This document shows, in pieces, positions 29,601-38,709 of a stretch of DNA of 64,000 bases. Under the pieces are notes generated by a model. It did not search any database. It saw nothing but the letters and a program-made list of their open reading frames with translations, and had not been told where the DNA came from. Both the position numbers and the translations under genes were made by a program. Each line of letters opens with the position of its first letter. Within the stretch, counting starts at the first letter, position 1. This DNA is from Peteryoungia rhizophila (GTDB lineage Bacteria > Pseudomonadota > Alphaproteobacteria > Rhizobiales > Rhizobiaceae): the NCBI RefSeq assembly GCF_004912145.1, contig NZ_STGT01000003.1, positions 682,001 through 746,000 of the forward strand, written 5' to 3'.

Positions 29601-32366
29601 ATGTTCGAACTGCTGCCGCTGATCCTGATCAGCGTTCTCTTCATCATCCACCGAGGTGCGACCAAACGGATCGATCGGCTTGAGAGGGAACTCGGCGAAG
29701 TCAGGGAGAAACTCTTCCGGCTCGGCGGATCGGTTGGCGAACCGGCGAGCCTCGCCGTCGAGAATTCGCAGGCCGGCTCGGAGCAGGTGGCACTCCCGCT
29801 CGATGCAGCCGCGCCGACCGTCAGCGAAGAGCCGCTCATCGATGGCGCTCCGCGACAGAGCGAACCGGCCTCCGTTGCGGAGAAGAGCGACGATCTGCTC
29901 CCGGTGGCTGCGCGTCAGGACAGCAAGGCGCCCGCCGAAAGCCTCGAAAACCTGCTCGGCGCGCGCTGGGCGGTCTGGGCCGGCGGTCTTGCGCTCGCGC
30001 TCGGCGGTGTCTTCCTCGTGCGCTATTCGATCGAAAGCGGACTACTCGGCCCTGGTGTGCGTCTTACGCTTGCCGCGCTCTTCGGCCTTGCCCTGATCGC
30101 GGTCGGCGACCTCATCCGCCGCAAGGCGCTGCCGAAGGCGGAGGCGCTTTATGCCAATGCCATGGTGCCCGGCATCCTGACCGCAGCCGGCGCGGTCTCG
30201 CTGTTCGGCGCCATCTATGCGGCCCACGGCATCTACGAGTTCATAGGGCCGACACTCGCCTTCCTGCTTCTGGCGCTCACAGCCTTCGGCGTACTCGGCC
30301 TCTCGCTTCTGCACGGGCAGGCGCTAGCTGGGCTCGGGCTTGCAGGCTCGATGATCACGCCGCTGCTGATCTCGACCAATGCCCCGAGCCTTTGGACCCT
30401 GTTCATCTTCCTGACCGTCGCACAGGTTGCGACGGCGCTCGCGTCACGCATCAAGGGCTGGCTGATCGTGCCATCGATCGCGCAGTCCCTGCTGGGCATC
30501 TGGGCCCTCATCGCGCTCATCGATTCGGCCGACATCACGCCCATCGCTCTATCGCTGATCGCCATGATCGCCGCCTGGATGCTGATCTGGCCCGGGACGA
30601 GGACTGACCACGGCGAGGAACAAGGGGCGCCACTGTCCCTGGAAGCACTCGGCCGGCGCATGGCGTCCGGACCGCTCGGCCTCGACATCACCCTTTCGCT
30701 CGCCGTTCTCCTGCCAGCACTCGTGATGCTTGATCGGGGACCGACGGACCAATTTCCGCTCTTCGCTTTCGCCGCTCTGATCGCGTCGCTCGCGGCGGCT
30801 GGCAGCGCCCGGAGTGGCGCCTTCTGGCCGACCGCTCTCGCGAGCGTCGGGGCTCTGCTGGGCGCGGTGGCAAAGACGGGCCTGCTCGCCCAAGCCCAGG
30901 TTGCACTGCTGGGCTTCGGTTGGGACGAGGACGCCATATTCAGTCTCGGTGGTCCGGTGATGTTCATCTTCCTCGGCCTTGCCGCAGTCATCGTGCTGCT
31001 CGGGCTCGCCCAGATCCGGCGTCGCTTCGAAGCCGATCCGCTGTTCTCGACCATCTGGGCTGCGATTGCGGCCGTGCTTCCGGTGATACTCGCAACGATC
31101 ACCTTCGTCTTCTACGGCGTCTACGCCCGCGACTGGACGCATGGCCTCTTCGCCATCGGTCTCGGCGCCGTGCTGCTCGCGGCTTGCGAGTACCTTCACC
31201 GCCAGGGCGCGCTGCCCGCCTTTCGCCGTGGCCTTGACCTGCTTCTCCTCGGCAGTTTCGTGGCCTTTGCGCTTGCGCTGCATGCCCTGACCGACGGGAT
31301 CGTCACCACGATCCTGCTCGCCCTGCTCGGCTTCGCCTATCTGATGGCGACACGCTGGCGCTCCTGGAGCGGCCTGCCCTGGATCATGGTGGCAGCACTG
31401 GCCGGCGTCTTGTTCCGCATCGCCTGGGATCCGACGCTGGTGGGCTCCGATGCCCTGTCGCGCACGCCCATCCTTAACCAGCTGCTTCCCGGCTATGGCA
31501 TTCCGGCGCTGCTAGCCCTGCTCTCGGCCTATGAATTGCGCAACTGGCCGGGCCAGCGGGTTCGCAATGCATTGCAAGGCCTCGCGAGCCTCTTCGGCCT
31601 TCTCGCCATCGCCATCCTGGTGCGTCACGCGATGAATGGTGGCGTGCTCGATTCTTCTGCGCCGACGCTTGGAGAGCAATCGATCTACACGCTGCTGGTC
31701 GTCGGCCTCTCGGGCATCCTGATGACGCTCGACCTCAAATCGCCAAGCCCCGTCTTCCGCTACGGTTCGATGGTGGCGGGCGGGATTGCCATCCTGCAGA
31801 CGGTGAGCCTGCATCTCGGTGCGCTCAATCCCTATTTCACCGGCGAGAGCACCGGCAGCTGGCCGCTGATCAACCTGCTCCTAATCGGCTATCTGTTACC
31901 CGGCCTCGCCTATGCCGGCCTTGCCTTTTATGCGCGTGACAAGCGGCCCCTGCCCTATGTCGTGCTGCTCGCACTTTCCGGTGCGGTGCTCGGTTTCGCT
32001 TGGGTCACGCTTTCGGTCCGACGCTTCTGGCAGGGCGAGTTCATTCCCTACTGGAAAGGCTTCGAGCAGGCCGAAACCTACAGCTATTCGGTGGCCTGGC
32101 TTGCGATCGGCGTCGGTCTGCTCGCCCTCGGCTCGCGATTCGATGCCAGAAGCCTGCGGATCGCCTCGGCCGTCATCGTGATGCTCACGGTCGCCAAGGT
32201 CTTCCTGATCGACATGGCGAACCTCGAAGGCGTTCTGCGTGCGCTCTCCTTCATCGGCCTCGGCTTCGTGCTGATCGGCATCGGGCTGTTTTATCAGAAG
32301 ATCCTGAGCGGCAAGGCGGTATCGGCCAAACTATCAGAGCCGGAGGAGGAACCGACCGGGATCTGA
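29601..32366 (+). CDS. DUF2339 polytopic membrane protein (921 aa)
   Basis: A very large inner-membrane protein. It has an N-terminal helix (LPLILISVLFIIH), a short coiled coil (RIDRLERELGEVREKLFRL), an acidic Ala/Pro linker (about 50-115), and the characteristic ENLLGARWAVWAGGLALALGGVFLVRYSIE. About two dozen further hydrophobic helices run to residue 900. This matches DUF2339, a family of unknown function seen in Gram-negative envelopes. It stands alone and is divergent from nadA. A 67-base gap separates it from the HD gene. Confidence 0.9.
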   Translation: MFELLPLILISVLFIIHRGATKRIDRLERELGEVREKLFRLGGSVGEPASLAVENSQAGSEQVALPLDAAAPTVSEEPLIDGAPRQSEPASVAEKSDDLLPVAARQDSKAPAESLENLLGARWAVWAGGLALALGGVFLVRYSIESGLLGPGVRLTLAALFGLALIAVGDLIRRKALPKAEALYANAMVPGILTAAGAVSLFGAIYAAHGIYEFIGPTLAFLLLALTAFGVLGLSLLHGQALAGLGLAGSMITPLLISTNAPSLWTLFIFLTVAQVATALASRIKGWLIVPSIAQSLLGIWALIALIDSADITPIALSLIAMIAAWMLIWPGTRTDHGEEQGAPLSLEALGRRMASGPLGLDITLSLAVLLPALVMLDRGPTDQFPLFAFAALIASLAAAGSARSGAFWPTALASVGALLGAVAKTGLLAQAQVALLGFGWDEDAIFSLGGPVMFIFLGLAAVIVLLGLAQIRRRFEADPLFSTIWAAIAAVLPVILATITFVFYGVYARDWTHGLFAIGLGAVLLAACEYLHRQGALPAFRRGLDLLLLGSFVAFALALHALTDGIVTTILLALLGFAYLMATRWRSWSGLPWIMVAALAGVLFRIAWDPTLVGSDALSRTPILNQLLPGYGIPALLALLSAYELRNWPGQRVRNALQGLASLFGLLAIAILVRHAMNGGVLDSSAPTLGEQSIYTLLVVGLSGILMTLDLKSPSPVFRYGSMVAGGIAILQTVSLHLGALNPYFTGESTGSWPLINLLLIGYLLPGLAYAGLAFYARDKRPLPYVVLLALSGAVLGFAWVTLSVRRFWQGEFIPYWKGFEQAETYSYSVAWLAIGVGLLALGSRFDARSLRIASAVIVMLTVAKVFLIDMANLEGVLRALSFIGLGFVLIGIGLFYQKILSGKAVSAKLSEPEEEPTGI

Positions 32367-32433
32367 GCGCAACCGGTTGAACAGAGGGCTGCCGCAAGGC
32401 TAGATGCCGGCCAACCGAAACGGGGACTGAAAA

Positions 32434-33087
32434 GTGACCGCCCTTCTCACTGCCGCCGATTTCGCGCGCCATGAGGCGCTCGCCCTCGAACTTCTGCCCC
32501 ACGCAACCGAAGGCGATGATGGGTCGCACGATCTCGCCCATATTCACAGGGTCTTCCGCAATGCGATGAAGATCCACGCCGGAGAAGGTGGCGACTCGGA
32601 GATCCTTGCGGCGGCCGTGCTGCTGCATGACTGCGTCGCGGTCGAAAAGAGCTCGCCGCTTCGATCCCAGGCGTCGCGGCTCGCGGCGGAGAAGGCGAGC
32701 GGCATACTCGCCGGTCTCGGCTGGCCGGACGAGAAGATTGCCGCCGTTGCCCATGCCATCCTGACCCACAGCTTTTCTGCCAATATCCCGCCAGAAACGC
32801 TGGAAGCGAAGATGCTGCAGGATGCCGACCGGCTGGATGCGATCGGCATGGTCGGCGTGGCGCGCTGTTTCTACATCGCCGGCCGCATGGGCTCGGGGCT
32901 CTATCACCCCGGCGATCCCGATGCCGAAAACCGTCCACTCGACGACCGGTCCTATGCGATCGACCATTTTCCGGCCAAGCTCTTGAAGCTTTCCGACGGT
33001 TTTCAGACCGAGACGGGCGCCAAGCTCGCCAAAGAACGGCACGAGCGGCTCTCTCTTTTCCTCTCCCTTTTCCGCGACGAAATTTGA
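32434..33087 (+). CDS. HD-domain phosphohydrolase (YedJ-like)
   Basis: The 217-residue protein has the metal-dependent HD pattern: SHDLAHIHRVFRNA, AAAVLLHDCVAVEK, AHAILTHSF and LQDADRLDAIG. This spacing fits the YedJ/uncharacterised HD hydrolase group. The substrate is unknown. The start codon here is GTG (reading MTALLTAADF). It is followed nine bases later by the MOSC gene, with which it is probably co-transcribed. Confidence 0.9.
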   Translation: MTALLTAADFARHEALALELLPHATEGDDGSHDLAHIHRVFRNAMKIHAGEGGDSEILAAAVLLHDCVAVEKSSPLRSQASRLAAEKASGILAGLGWPDEKIAAVAHAILTHSFSANIPPETLEAKMLQDADRLDAIGMVGVARCFYIAGRMGSGLYHPGDPDAENRPLDDRSYAIDHFPAKLLKLSDGFQTETGAKLAKERHERLSLFLSLFRDEI

Positions 33088-33096
33088 AGGTGCGGC

Positions 33097-33942
33097 ATGC
33101 AGATCACTGATCTCTTCATCTATCCGTTCAAGAGCGCCCGCGGCATTGCCCTGCCCCAGGCGCGGATCGAGACCATGGGCCTTTCCGGCGATCGGCGGAT
33201 GATGCTGGTCGACCCTTCCGGCCACTTCATCACCCAACGGGAATTGCCGGAGCTTGCCCGCCTCACAGCCCTGCCCGGAGCTGCCTATGTGACGCTGCGC
33301 CTGGATGACATCAGCGAAATGATGGTCGCGCCGCCGCAGCCGGACAACCGCATGGATGTGGCGATCTGGCGCTCGATCGTCAGCGCCGCCGTCGCGCATG
33401 AGAGCGTCAATGCGAAGCTTTCAGAGTGGTTCGGGCGGGCAGTCAAACTGGTCTTCCTCGATGGTGAGAGCCACCGTACGGCGAGCGCTGAATGGGCGGG
33501 CGAGAATTCGCCGATGGGTTTTGCCGACGGCTACCAGATCCTCGTGACGACGACAGGTTCGCTGCGTGCCCTGAACGAGGACATGGCCCGGCATGGCGAA
33601 GGCGAAGTCGGCATGGACCGGTTCCGCCCCAATATCGTCGTCGACTGCGACGAACCCTGGGCGGAGGATGCCTGGACCGGCCTCGAGATCGGCGGCATCC
33701 GCTTCGATTTCGTCAAGCCCTGCCCGCGCTGCATCATGACCACGCAGGACCAGCACACGGGATCTCGCGAAGGTGCCAATCCGATGCCCGCCATGGGACG
33801 TCTCAGGATGTCCGCAGACCGGCGCGTGCCGGGGGTGCTGTTCGGCTGGAATGCGGTACCGCGTGGCGAGGGACTGGTGCGGGTCGGTGATGCGGTGACG
33901 GTGCTCGGCAGCCGCGAGGGCTGGGCGATCAAGCAGCGGTGA
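33097..33942 (+). CDS. MOSC-domain protein
   Basis: The 281-residue protein has an N-terminal MOSC_N beta-barrel (ITDLFIYPFKSARG, GDRRMMLVDPSGHFITQRE) and a C-terminal MOSC domain with RFRPNIVVDCDEPWAED and the conserved cysteine motif KPCPRCIMTTQDQ. Relatives (YcbX, mARC) bind molybdenum cofactor and reduce N-hydroxylated compounds. No iron-sulphur domain is attached here, so it must take electrons from a separate partner if it is a reductase. Confidence 0.9.
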   Translation: MQITDLFIYPFKSARGIALPQARIETMGLSGDRRMMLVDPSGHFITQRELPELARLTALPGAAYVTLRLDDISEMMVAPPQPDNRMDVAIWRSIVSAAVAHESVNAKLSEWFGRAVKLVFLDGESHRTASAEWAGENSPMGFADGYQILVTTTGSLRALNEDMARHGEGEVGMDRFRPNIVVDCDEPWAEDAWTGLEIGGIRFDFVKPCPRCIMTTQDQHTGSREGANPMPAMGRLRMSADRRVPGVLFGWNAVPRGEGLVRVGDAVTVLGSREGWAIKQR

Positions 33943-33980
33943 GATTGATTGGACTTACGGCTTAGAACGGTGTTCGCGGC

Positions 33981-34063
33981 TTTTGCCCCTCACCCTACCC
34001 TCTCCCCGCAAGCGGGGAGAGGGGCTTATCAGGGCAACCGGAAGGGACTGCGCCTGAGGCGCA
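33981..34063. repeat. dispersed rhizobial intergenic palindromic repeat, copy 2
   Basis: This has the same two-module layout as 5050-5121. A strong stem-loop CCCTCTCCCC-GCAA-GCGGGGAGAGGG lies in 33998-34023, and TGCGCC-TGA-GGCGCA at 34049-34063. The first module sits after a matching lead TTTTGCCCCTCACCCTA. It may help end the MOSC transcript. Confidence 0.72.
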
Positions 34064-34082
34064 ATGCCAACCCACCTGACAT

Positions 34083-34136
34083 CCATCAAATCGCTTGATG
34101 GCCAGTTCATCAAAAGGCGTTTCTGCTCATCAATCG
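34083..34136. promoter_or_regulatory. CATCAA half-site cluster upstream of MFS gene
   Basis: CCATCAA at 34083-34089 and TTGATGG at 34095-34101 make a perfect 7-bp inverted repeat with a 5-base spacer. Two further direct CATCAA half-sites follow within 35 bases. The cluster lies just before the ribosome site of the transporter gene at 34174. Confidence 0.45.
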
Positions 34137-34173
34137 ACTGCACTAATGTGTGATCGACACAGGAGAATCCCCC

Positions 34174-35394
34174 ATGACGACCACCAGCCGTCCCGCCATG
34201 CCCTGGCTCATCATTCTCGCGGGATCGCTGATCGCGGTGATGACCTTCGGGCCGCGATCGGCCATGGGCTTTTTCCAGCTGCCGATGCTGGCTGATCGAG
34301 GCTGGGATCGCTCGACCTTCGGCCTTGCCATGGCCTTCCAGAACCTCTTCTGGGGGGTGAGCCAGCCCTTCTTCGGGGCGCTTGCCGACAAATACGGGAC
34401 CGGACGCGTGCTTGTCATGTCGGGCGTCCTCTATGCCGCGGGCCTGGTGATGATGGCCTTTGCGAATGCGCCGATCTGGCTGCATATTGGTGGCGGCGTG
34501 CTGATCGGAACCGCCATCGGCGCAGGATCCTTCAGCGTCATCCTTTCGGCCTTCGCCCGCAATGTCACGCCGGAGCAGCGGTCGATGGCATTCGGTATCG
34601 GCACTGCTGCGGGCTCTGCCGGCATGTTCCTGTTTGCGCCGCTCAGCCAGGGTTTCATCTCGGCATTCGGTTGGTCGGACAGTCTCGTCATCATCGCGGT
34701 CATGATGCTGGTCGTGCCGCTGCTCGCCTTCCCGCTGCGTGGCAACGCCCAGTCGGGCACGCAATCGGGAAACCAGTACAAGCAGACGATCGGTGAGGCG
34801 CTGAAGGAGGCCTTCGCGCACAAGAGCTATCTTCTGCTCACCACCGGCTTCTTCGTCTGTGGCTTCCAGGTCGCCTTCATCACTGCCCACTTCCCGGCCT
34901 ATCTCGGTGATATCGGAATCGAGGCCAGCTATGCTGTCATCGCCATGGCGCTGATCGGCTTCTTCAACATCATCGGGTCGCTGGCTGCCGGCTGGATCGG
35001 GCAACGCTATTCGAAGCCTTATTTCCTCGCCTATATCTATATCGGCCGCTCGATCACGGTGACGCTCTTCCTGCTGTTGCCGCAGACGCCAGCATCGGTT
35101 GTGATCTTCGCCGCCGTGATGGGCCTGCTCTGGCTTTCCACCGTGCCTCCGACCAACGGGCTCGTCGCCATCATGTTCGGCACGCGCCATCTCGGCTTGC
35201 TCGGCGGACTCGTCTTCCTCTCCCACCAGCTCGGCTCCTTCCTCGGCGTGTGGATGGGCGGCTATCTCTACGATCAGTTCGGAACCTACGATCAGGTCTG
35301 GTGGCTGGGTGTGGCGCTCGGGATCTTCGCGGCAGTGGTGCATTGGCCGATCAGCGAAAAAGCGGTCGAACGACCAGCCATCGCCGCGGCGTAA
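34174..35394 (+). CDS. MFS transporter
   Basis: The 406-residue, 12-helix inner-membrane protein contains MFS loops such as GALADKYGTGRVLV and an N-terminal half (LIAVMTFGPRSAMGFFQLPML, FGLAMAFQNLFWGVSQPFFG). The latter resembles the monocarboxylate/oxalate-formate type more than drug exporters. The substrate is unknown. AGGAG stands eight bases before the chosen Met. The upstream in-frame start covers the ribosome site. No regulator adjoins it, but a cluster of CATCAA half-sites precedes it. Confidence 0.92.
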   Translation: MTTTSRPAMPWLIILAGSLIAVMTFGPRSAMGFFQLPMLADRGWDRSTFGLAMAFQNLFWGVSQPFFGALADKYGTGRVLVMSGVLYAAGLVMMAFANAPIWLHIGGGVLIGTAIGAGSFSVILSAFARNVTPEQRSMAFGIGTAAGSAGMFLFAPLSQGFISAFGWSDSLVIIAVMMLVVPLLAFPLRGNAQSGTQSGNQYKQTIGEALKEAFAHKSYLLLTTGFFVCGFQVAFITAHFPAYLGDIGIEASYAVIAMALIGFFNIIGSLAAGWIGQRYSKPYFLAYIYIGRSITVTLFLLLPQTPASVVIFAAVMGLLWLSTVPPTNGLVAIMFGTRHLGLLGGLVFLSHQLGSFLGVWMGGYLYDQFGTYDQVWWLGVALGIFAAVVHWPISEKAVERPAIAAA

Positions 35395-35462
35395 TTTTGC
35401 CAAAAGTGAGATCATATTTCGGCAATTCTTCTATGCCGGATCAAAATTCCTATGTTTTCAGC

Positions 35463-35477
35463 TGACAGAGACTGTCA
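35463..35477. promoter_or_regulatory. palindrome TGACAG-AGA-CTGTCA
   Basis: A perfect 6-bp inverted repeat with a 3-base spacer lies about 33 bases upstream of the candidate promoter at 35510. An operator role is plausible. Confidence 0.35.
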
Positions 35478-35509
35478 CAGAAAATTATTTTATTTTTCGT
35501 CTGTCGCCC

Positions 35510-35539
35510 GTTGACGGATTCCGAGCCAGCACCTACCTT
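35510..35539 (+). promoter_or_regulatory. candidate promoter
   Basis: TTGACG starting near 35511 and TACCTT near 35534 are separated by 17 bases. The -35 box is good and the -10 is weak. It would drive the small locus beginning near 35545. Confidence 0.35.
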
Positions 35540-35548
35540 GTGCGAGCT

Positions 35549-35596
35549 GGTTCGGACACTGACGACGAACCATGATCGGCCTCAACTTTAGAGGCC
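35549..35596 (+). other. two consecutive small hairpins in a leader
   Basis: GGTTCG (35549-35554) pairs with CGAACC (35566-35571), and GGCCTC (35578-35583) pairs with GAGGCC (35591-35596). They precede the strong ribosome site of the 31-codon ORF at 35622. No U-tract follows, so they are not simple terminators. They could be leader or small-RNA structure. Confidence 0.35.
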
Positions 35597-35621
35597 GCAG
35601 CCAAAGAAGGAGGTCAGCGAA

Positions 35622-35717
35622 ATGCAAGTTGTATTTCTTGATGCCATCCGATCCTGGCAGACGACCCCGTTCCTCGTGGTGGCGAAACGCCATACCGCCT
35701 GCTCCTGTCGAATGTGA
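35622..35717 (+). CDS. candidate small ORF (31 aa) with perfect Shine-Dalgarno
   Basis: AAGGAGGT stands eight bases before the ATG of a 31-codon ORF beginning MQVVFLDAIRSWQTT and ending ACSCRM. The ribosome site is among the best in the window, and promoter-like and hairpin elements precede it. The peptide has two cysteines and no signal or membrane helix. Either it is a real small protein or a leader peptide, or the signal is chance. A gene of 84 codons follows 78 bases downstream. Confidence 0.4.
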   Translation: MQVVFLDAIRSWQTTPFLVVAKRHTACSCRM

Positions 35718-35795
35718 CGCAGCACCAAGCCTGACATCCACAAACGACTATTGAAACAGCGCCGTGCCACATGTGCACGAGCGGGGACATTCGTT

Positions 35796-36050
35796 ATGAA
35801 GAAGCAAGTCATCGAATATGCCGGGGTTCCGGTTGGGATCACCATACCCGACGGAGATCGGGTCAAGTTCATCGCCGTCAAGTATCCAGTCATCGACCTG
35901 GATGGCGGCGTCTATCGCAGCGTCGGCGAATTGCAGTTGGCCATTCACCAGCACATGGCGAAATCCGCGCCCGAGGATCAGGCCGTGTTCTTCGGCGCCG
36001 CCAATTCGCCGGTCGCTTCCAGCGACCGCAAGGTCTTCAACGCCGCCTGA
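35796..36050 (+). CDS. conserved small hypothetical protein (84 aa)
   Basis: The product, [20 protein letters not shown] and onward, looks like a compact beta-rich cytosolic protein with no cysteine and no signal. An earlier in-frame Met at 35751 would add a Cys/Arg-rich stretch unlike coding sequence. Its last 73 bases overlap the convergent 3' end of recO. No function is recognised. Confidence 0.65.
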   Translation: MKKQVIEYAGVPVGITIPDGDRVKFIAVKYPVIDLDGGVYRSVGELQLAIHQHMAKSAPEDQAVFFGAANSPVASSDRKVFNAA

Positions 36051-36751
36051 CAAAATCCATCCCGTGCCGCGCCGGGCTCCAGCCCCCGCGGCACGTAGAC
36101 ATGCCGATCGAGAAAATAGGATGTGAGCCGGAAGGCAGCAGCCAGGCTCTCGGGATCGGCCGCCCGGTTTGTCCCGGGGGCGAGGAAATCCGGTAACGAC
36201 AGCATCTTGTCCGCCCAGGGGGCGCCCGCCTCGCGGCTCACGGCCCTGCCCGATTTCGGCGAGACATAGGCCAGATCATTGCGAAGCCCGGTCGCCGCGC
36301 ATTGCTCCAGGTCCAGCCCGAATCCGAGATCGTTCAGCAGCGCCAGTTCGAAGCGGATGAAGAGTTCGCCGGCCGTCGCCGGATCCTCCAGATGGTCAAG
36401 GATCACATCGAGTGCCTCGAAGAGATGCGGGTGCGGATCGCGTTCGGGCAAGAGGCGCAGCAGCGACCCGAGGGCCTGGACGCCATAGACGGCTGTCGCA
36501 CTTTCCATCAGCCGCCCTGCCCGCAGCACAAGCGGCTCGATCCTGTATTCGCCCAAATGTTCATCGAGACGGGCGCGCCAGGTGACTTCGAGACGGTTGC
36601 CGGGCTGTAGCACCGGCTGCATGGTCCGGGATCGGCCGGAGCGCACCATGCCCAGATGCCGTCCACGGCTGCGCGTCATCATCTCGGCGATGACGCTTGT
36701 TTCGCCATGCCGCCGCACCCCGAGAAGGATCGCCTCGTCTGTCCATTGCAT
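35978..36751 (-). CDS. recO: DNA repair protein RecO
   Basis: RecF-pathway mediator that loads RecA with RecR and anneals single strands. The 257-residue protein opens [17 protein letters not shown], followed by the OB-fold ([24 protein letters not shown]) and a helical C-terminal domain ([24 protein letters not shown]). The length is typical. In rhizobia it often follows era directly. Here a TetR/AbrB divergent pair lies between. Its 3' end overlaps the convergent gene ending at 36050. Confidence 0.93.
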   Translation of the reverse strand: MQWTDEAILLGVRRHGETSVIAEMMTRSRGRHLGMVRSGRSRTMQPVLQPGNRLEVTWRARLDEHLGEYRIEPLVLRAGRLMESATAVYGVQALGSLLRLLPERDPHPHLFEALDVILDHLEDPATAGELFIRFELALLNDLGFGLDLEQCAATGLRNDLAYVSPKSGRAVSREAGAPWADKMLSLPDFLAPGTNRAADPESLAAAFRLTSYFLDRHVYVPRGLEPGAARDGFCQAALKTLRSLEATGELAAPKNTA

Positions 36752-36804
36752 GATCGGGTTCTATCGCAGAGCACTTGGGAGAGCGAGGGTTTTCAGCGAC
36801 ACAA

Positions 36805-37440
36805 TCAGATTTCGCCGAGGTAGCGCTGGACCCAGCCGCGCCACTGCGCAATCGCCTCGGCCTTGCCGGGATAACGTTTCTCTTCATGCAATTGCACGAG
36901 AGACTTCATCGCCTGCAGCAGAACCACAGCCATGGCCTGTGCCTCGTCTTCGGTCATAGCCGGACGCCAGACCGTGAGAATTTCGGCGATCCGGCGTCGC
37001 AAACCCTCTCGCAGGAGGCCGGGGCGCACGCCGGGCTGCTCCCAGCGCGCATCGAGGAGGCTCAGCGCCAGGCTACGTTCCGTTGCATGGGTGACGAGAA
37101 CATCGAGCAGGCGGTCACCGAGTTGCATTCCGTCCAATTCAGGAGCTTCCGCCTTGATACGATCCAGCGCCGCCTCGACATGCTCGGCATAACGGGCGAT
37201 CAATGCGTCAGCCAGCACGTCCTTGTTCGGGAAGAACTGGTAAAGCGAGCCGATCGGCGCACTCGCGCGGGCGGCGATCTCGGTCATGGTCGCGGCCTTG
37301 TAGCCCTGCTCGGCGAATACGGCAGCACCCGCGTCGAGAAGCTTGGCCACCCGGGCGATGCCGCGCTTGCGCTTCGGCTCCTTGGCGGTCGGAGCAGGAG
37401 CCGGTTGGGGCGCCGCCGAACTTGACTTTTGCGAGGTCAT
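36805..37440 (-). CDS. TetR-family transcriptional regulator
   Basis: The 211-residue protein has a low-complexity Ala/Pro/Lys N-terminus, then a TetR helix-turn-helix (LLDAGAAVFAEQGYKAATMTEIAARASAPIGSLYQFFPNK) and a helical ligand domain. Possible starts lie at 37440 (MTSQKSS) and 37446. It is divergent from the AbrB-type membrane gene and a near-perfect palindrome sits at 37459-37472 just before its start, so autoregulation and control of the neighbour are likely. Confidence 0.92.
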   Translation of the reverse strand: MTSQKSSSAAPQPAPAPTAKEPKRKRGIARVAKLLDAGAAVFAEQGYKAATMTEIAARASAPIGSLYQFFPNKDVLADALIARYAEHVEAALDRIKAEAPELDGMQLGDRLLDVLVTHATERSLALSLLDARWEQPGVRPGLLREGLRRRIAEILTVWRPAMTEDEAQAMAVVLLQAMKSLVQLHEEKRYPGKAEAIAQWRGWVQRYLGEI

Positions 37441-37458
37441 TCTCATAAAACTCGATTG

Positions 37459-37472
37459 TGAGGTGCGCCTCA
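37459..37472. promoter_or_regulatory. candidate TetR operator
   Basis: TGAGG-TGCG-CCTCA is a 14-bp near-perfect palindrome between the divergent TetR and AbrB-family genes, about 20 bases from the TetR start. The size and placement suit a TetR dimer site. Confidence 0.5.
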
Positions 37473-37545
37473 TTTATTTGATGAAATCACGCTTTCGTCC
37501 AGAACTTTCCCGGAAACGGATCTCAGACGAAGGACGGAGACGCAC

Positions 37546-38709
37546 ATGGCTTCGGACCAGGATCCCGAGACGCTGACGCAAGCCGACCCGGAAGGCGTTG
37601 CCGATGCTGTCGTCTCACCGGCATCAACGGCCAGCCAGCCGCCTCAGCCCGGCTTACTGACACCACTCCCCGCGATCCTCCGTTGGGCGGTTCTCCTTGG
37701 CCTCTCCTTCGCAATCTCCGGCGGCCTTTTCCTCGCGCATATCCCGGGCGCCCTCCTGCTCGGCCCCATGGTCGCAGCGATCCTCGTCGCGACAAACGGC
37801 GCGCGGCTCTCTGTTCACCGCTACCCCTACATCTTCGCCCATTCGCTGATCGGCTGCATCATCGCACGCTCCATCGATCTCGGCACGCTTTCGACCGTCG
37901 CCGAGGACTGGCCGATCTTCCTTTCGGTGGTGCTGTCCATCATCGCGGCGAGCAGCCTGCTCGGCTATTTCATGGCGAGAGCCGAGATCCTGCCCGGCAC
38001 CACCGCCATCTGGGGAACGTCGGCGGGGGCGGCCTCCGCCATGGTATTGATGGCCGAGGCGCATGGCGGCGATCCACGGCTCGTCGCCTTCATGCAGTAT
38101 CTGCGGGTCGCCTTCGTCGCGACCGGCGCCTCGCTGATGGCGGCCTTCGTGTTCAACATTGAGGGTGGTGCGGCGCAAGCAATCGTCTGGTTTCCGGAGA
38201 CGGACTGGCTCGATCTCGGGCTCACACTCGCTGCAGCGCTTGCCGCCGCATCTGTCGGCGCATGGCTCAGGATGCCGGCCGGGACCATGCTCCTGCCGCT
38301 CGTCGTCACGACAGTGCTGCATGTGATGGGTTACATTACGCTGCAACTGCCCGAATGGCTGCTGGCGCTCGGTTATGGCGTCATCGGCTGGAGGATAGGG
38401 TTGTCATTCACGCGTCGGATTTTGCGGCATGCGGCGAGCGCCCTGCCCCAGATCGTCGGCTCGATCCTGGTCCTGATGGCGTTCAGCGGCGGGCTCGCCT
38501 TCCTGCTCTGGTCATTGCATGGCATAGACCCGCTGACCGCCTATCTCGCGACCAGCCCCGGCGGGCTCGATTCGATCGCGATCATCGCGGCGACCACGCC
38601 AGTCGATATGTCCTTCATCATGGCGCTGCAGACCATGCGGCTGATCCTGATCATCCTGATCGGACCGACAATATCGGATTTCGTCGCCAGACGTGTGGCG
38701 AAGGGCTGA
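37546..38709 (+). CDS. AbrB-family (COG3180) membrane protein
   Basis: The 387-residue inner-membrane protein has about ten helices arranged as two similar halves (HIPGALLLGPMVAAILVATNGA; MPAGTMLLPLVVTTVLHVMG). Each half resembles the AbrB duplication family, often misnamed an ammonia monooxygenase. The ending TTPVDMSFIMALQTMRLILIILIGP is characteristic. The family is likely to be a transporter or regulator of transport, and its substrate is unknown. It is divergent from the TetR gene and convergent with era. Confidence 0.88.
   Translation: MASDQDPETLTQADPEGVADAVVSPASTASQPPQPGLLTPLPAILRWAVLLGLSFAISGGLFLAHIPGALLLGPMVAAILVATNGARLSVHRYPYIFAHSLIGCIIARSIDLGTLSTVAEDWPIFLSVVLSIIAASSLLGYFMARAEILPGTTAIWGTSAGAASAMVLMAEAHGGDPRLVAFMQYLRVAFVATGASLMAAFVFNIEGGAAQAIVWFPETDWLDLGLTLAAALAAASVGAWLRMPAGTMLLPLVVTTVLHVMGYITLQLPEWLLALGYGVIGWRIGLSFTRRILRHAASALPQIVGSILVLMAFSGGLAFLLWSLHGIDPLTAYLATSPGGLDSIAIIAATTPVDMSFIMALQTMRLILIILIGPTISDFVARRVAKG

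Noticed and set aside
33955..35415. A 486-codon minus-strand ORF opposite the MFS gene
   Set aside because: It is very rich in His, Asp and Arg, as antisense frames of membrane genes are, and it also runs through the palindromic repeat.
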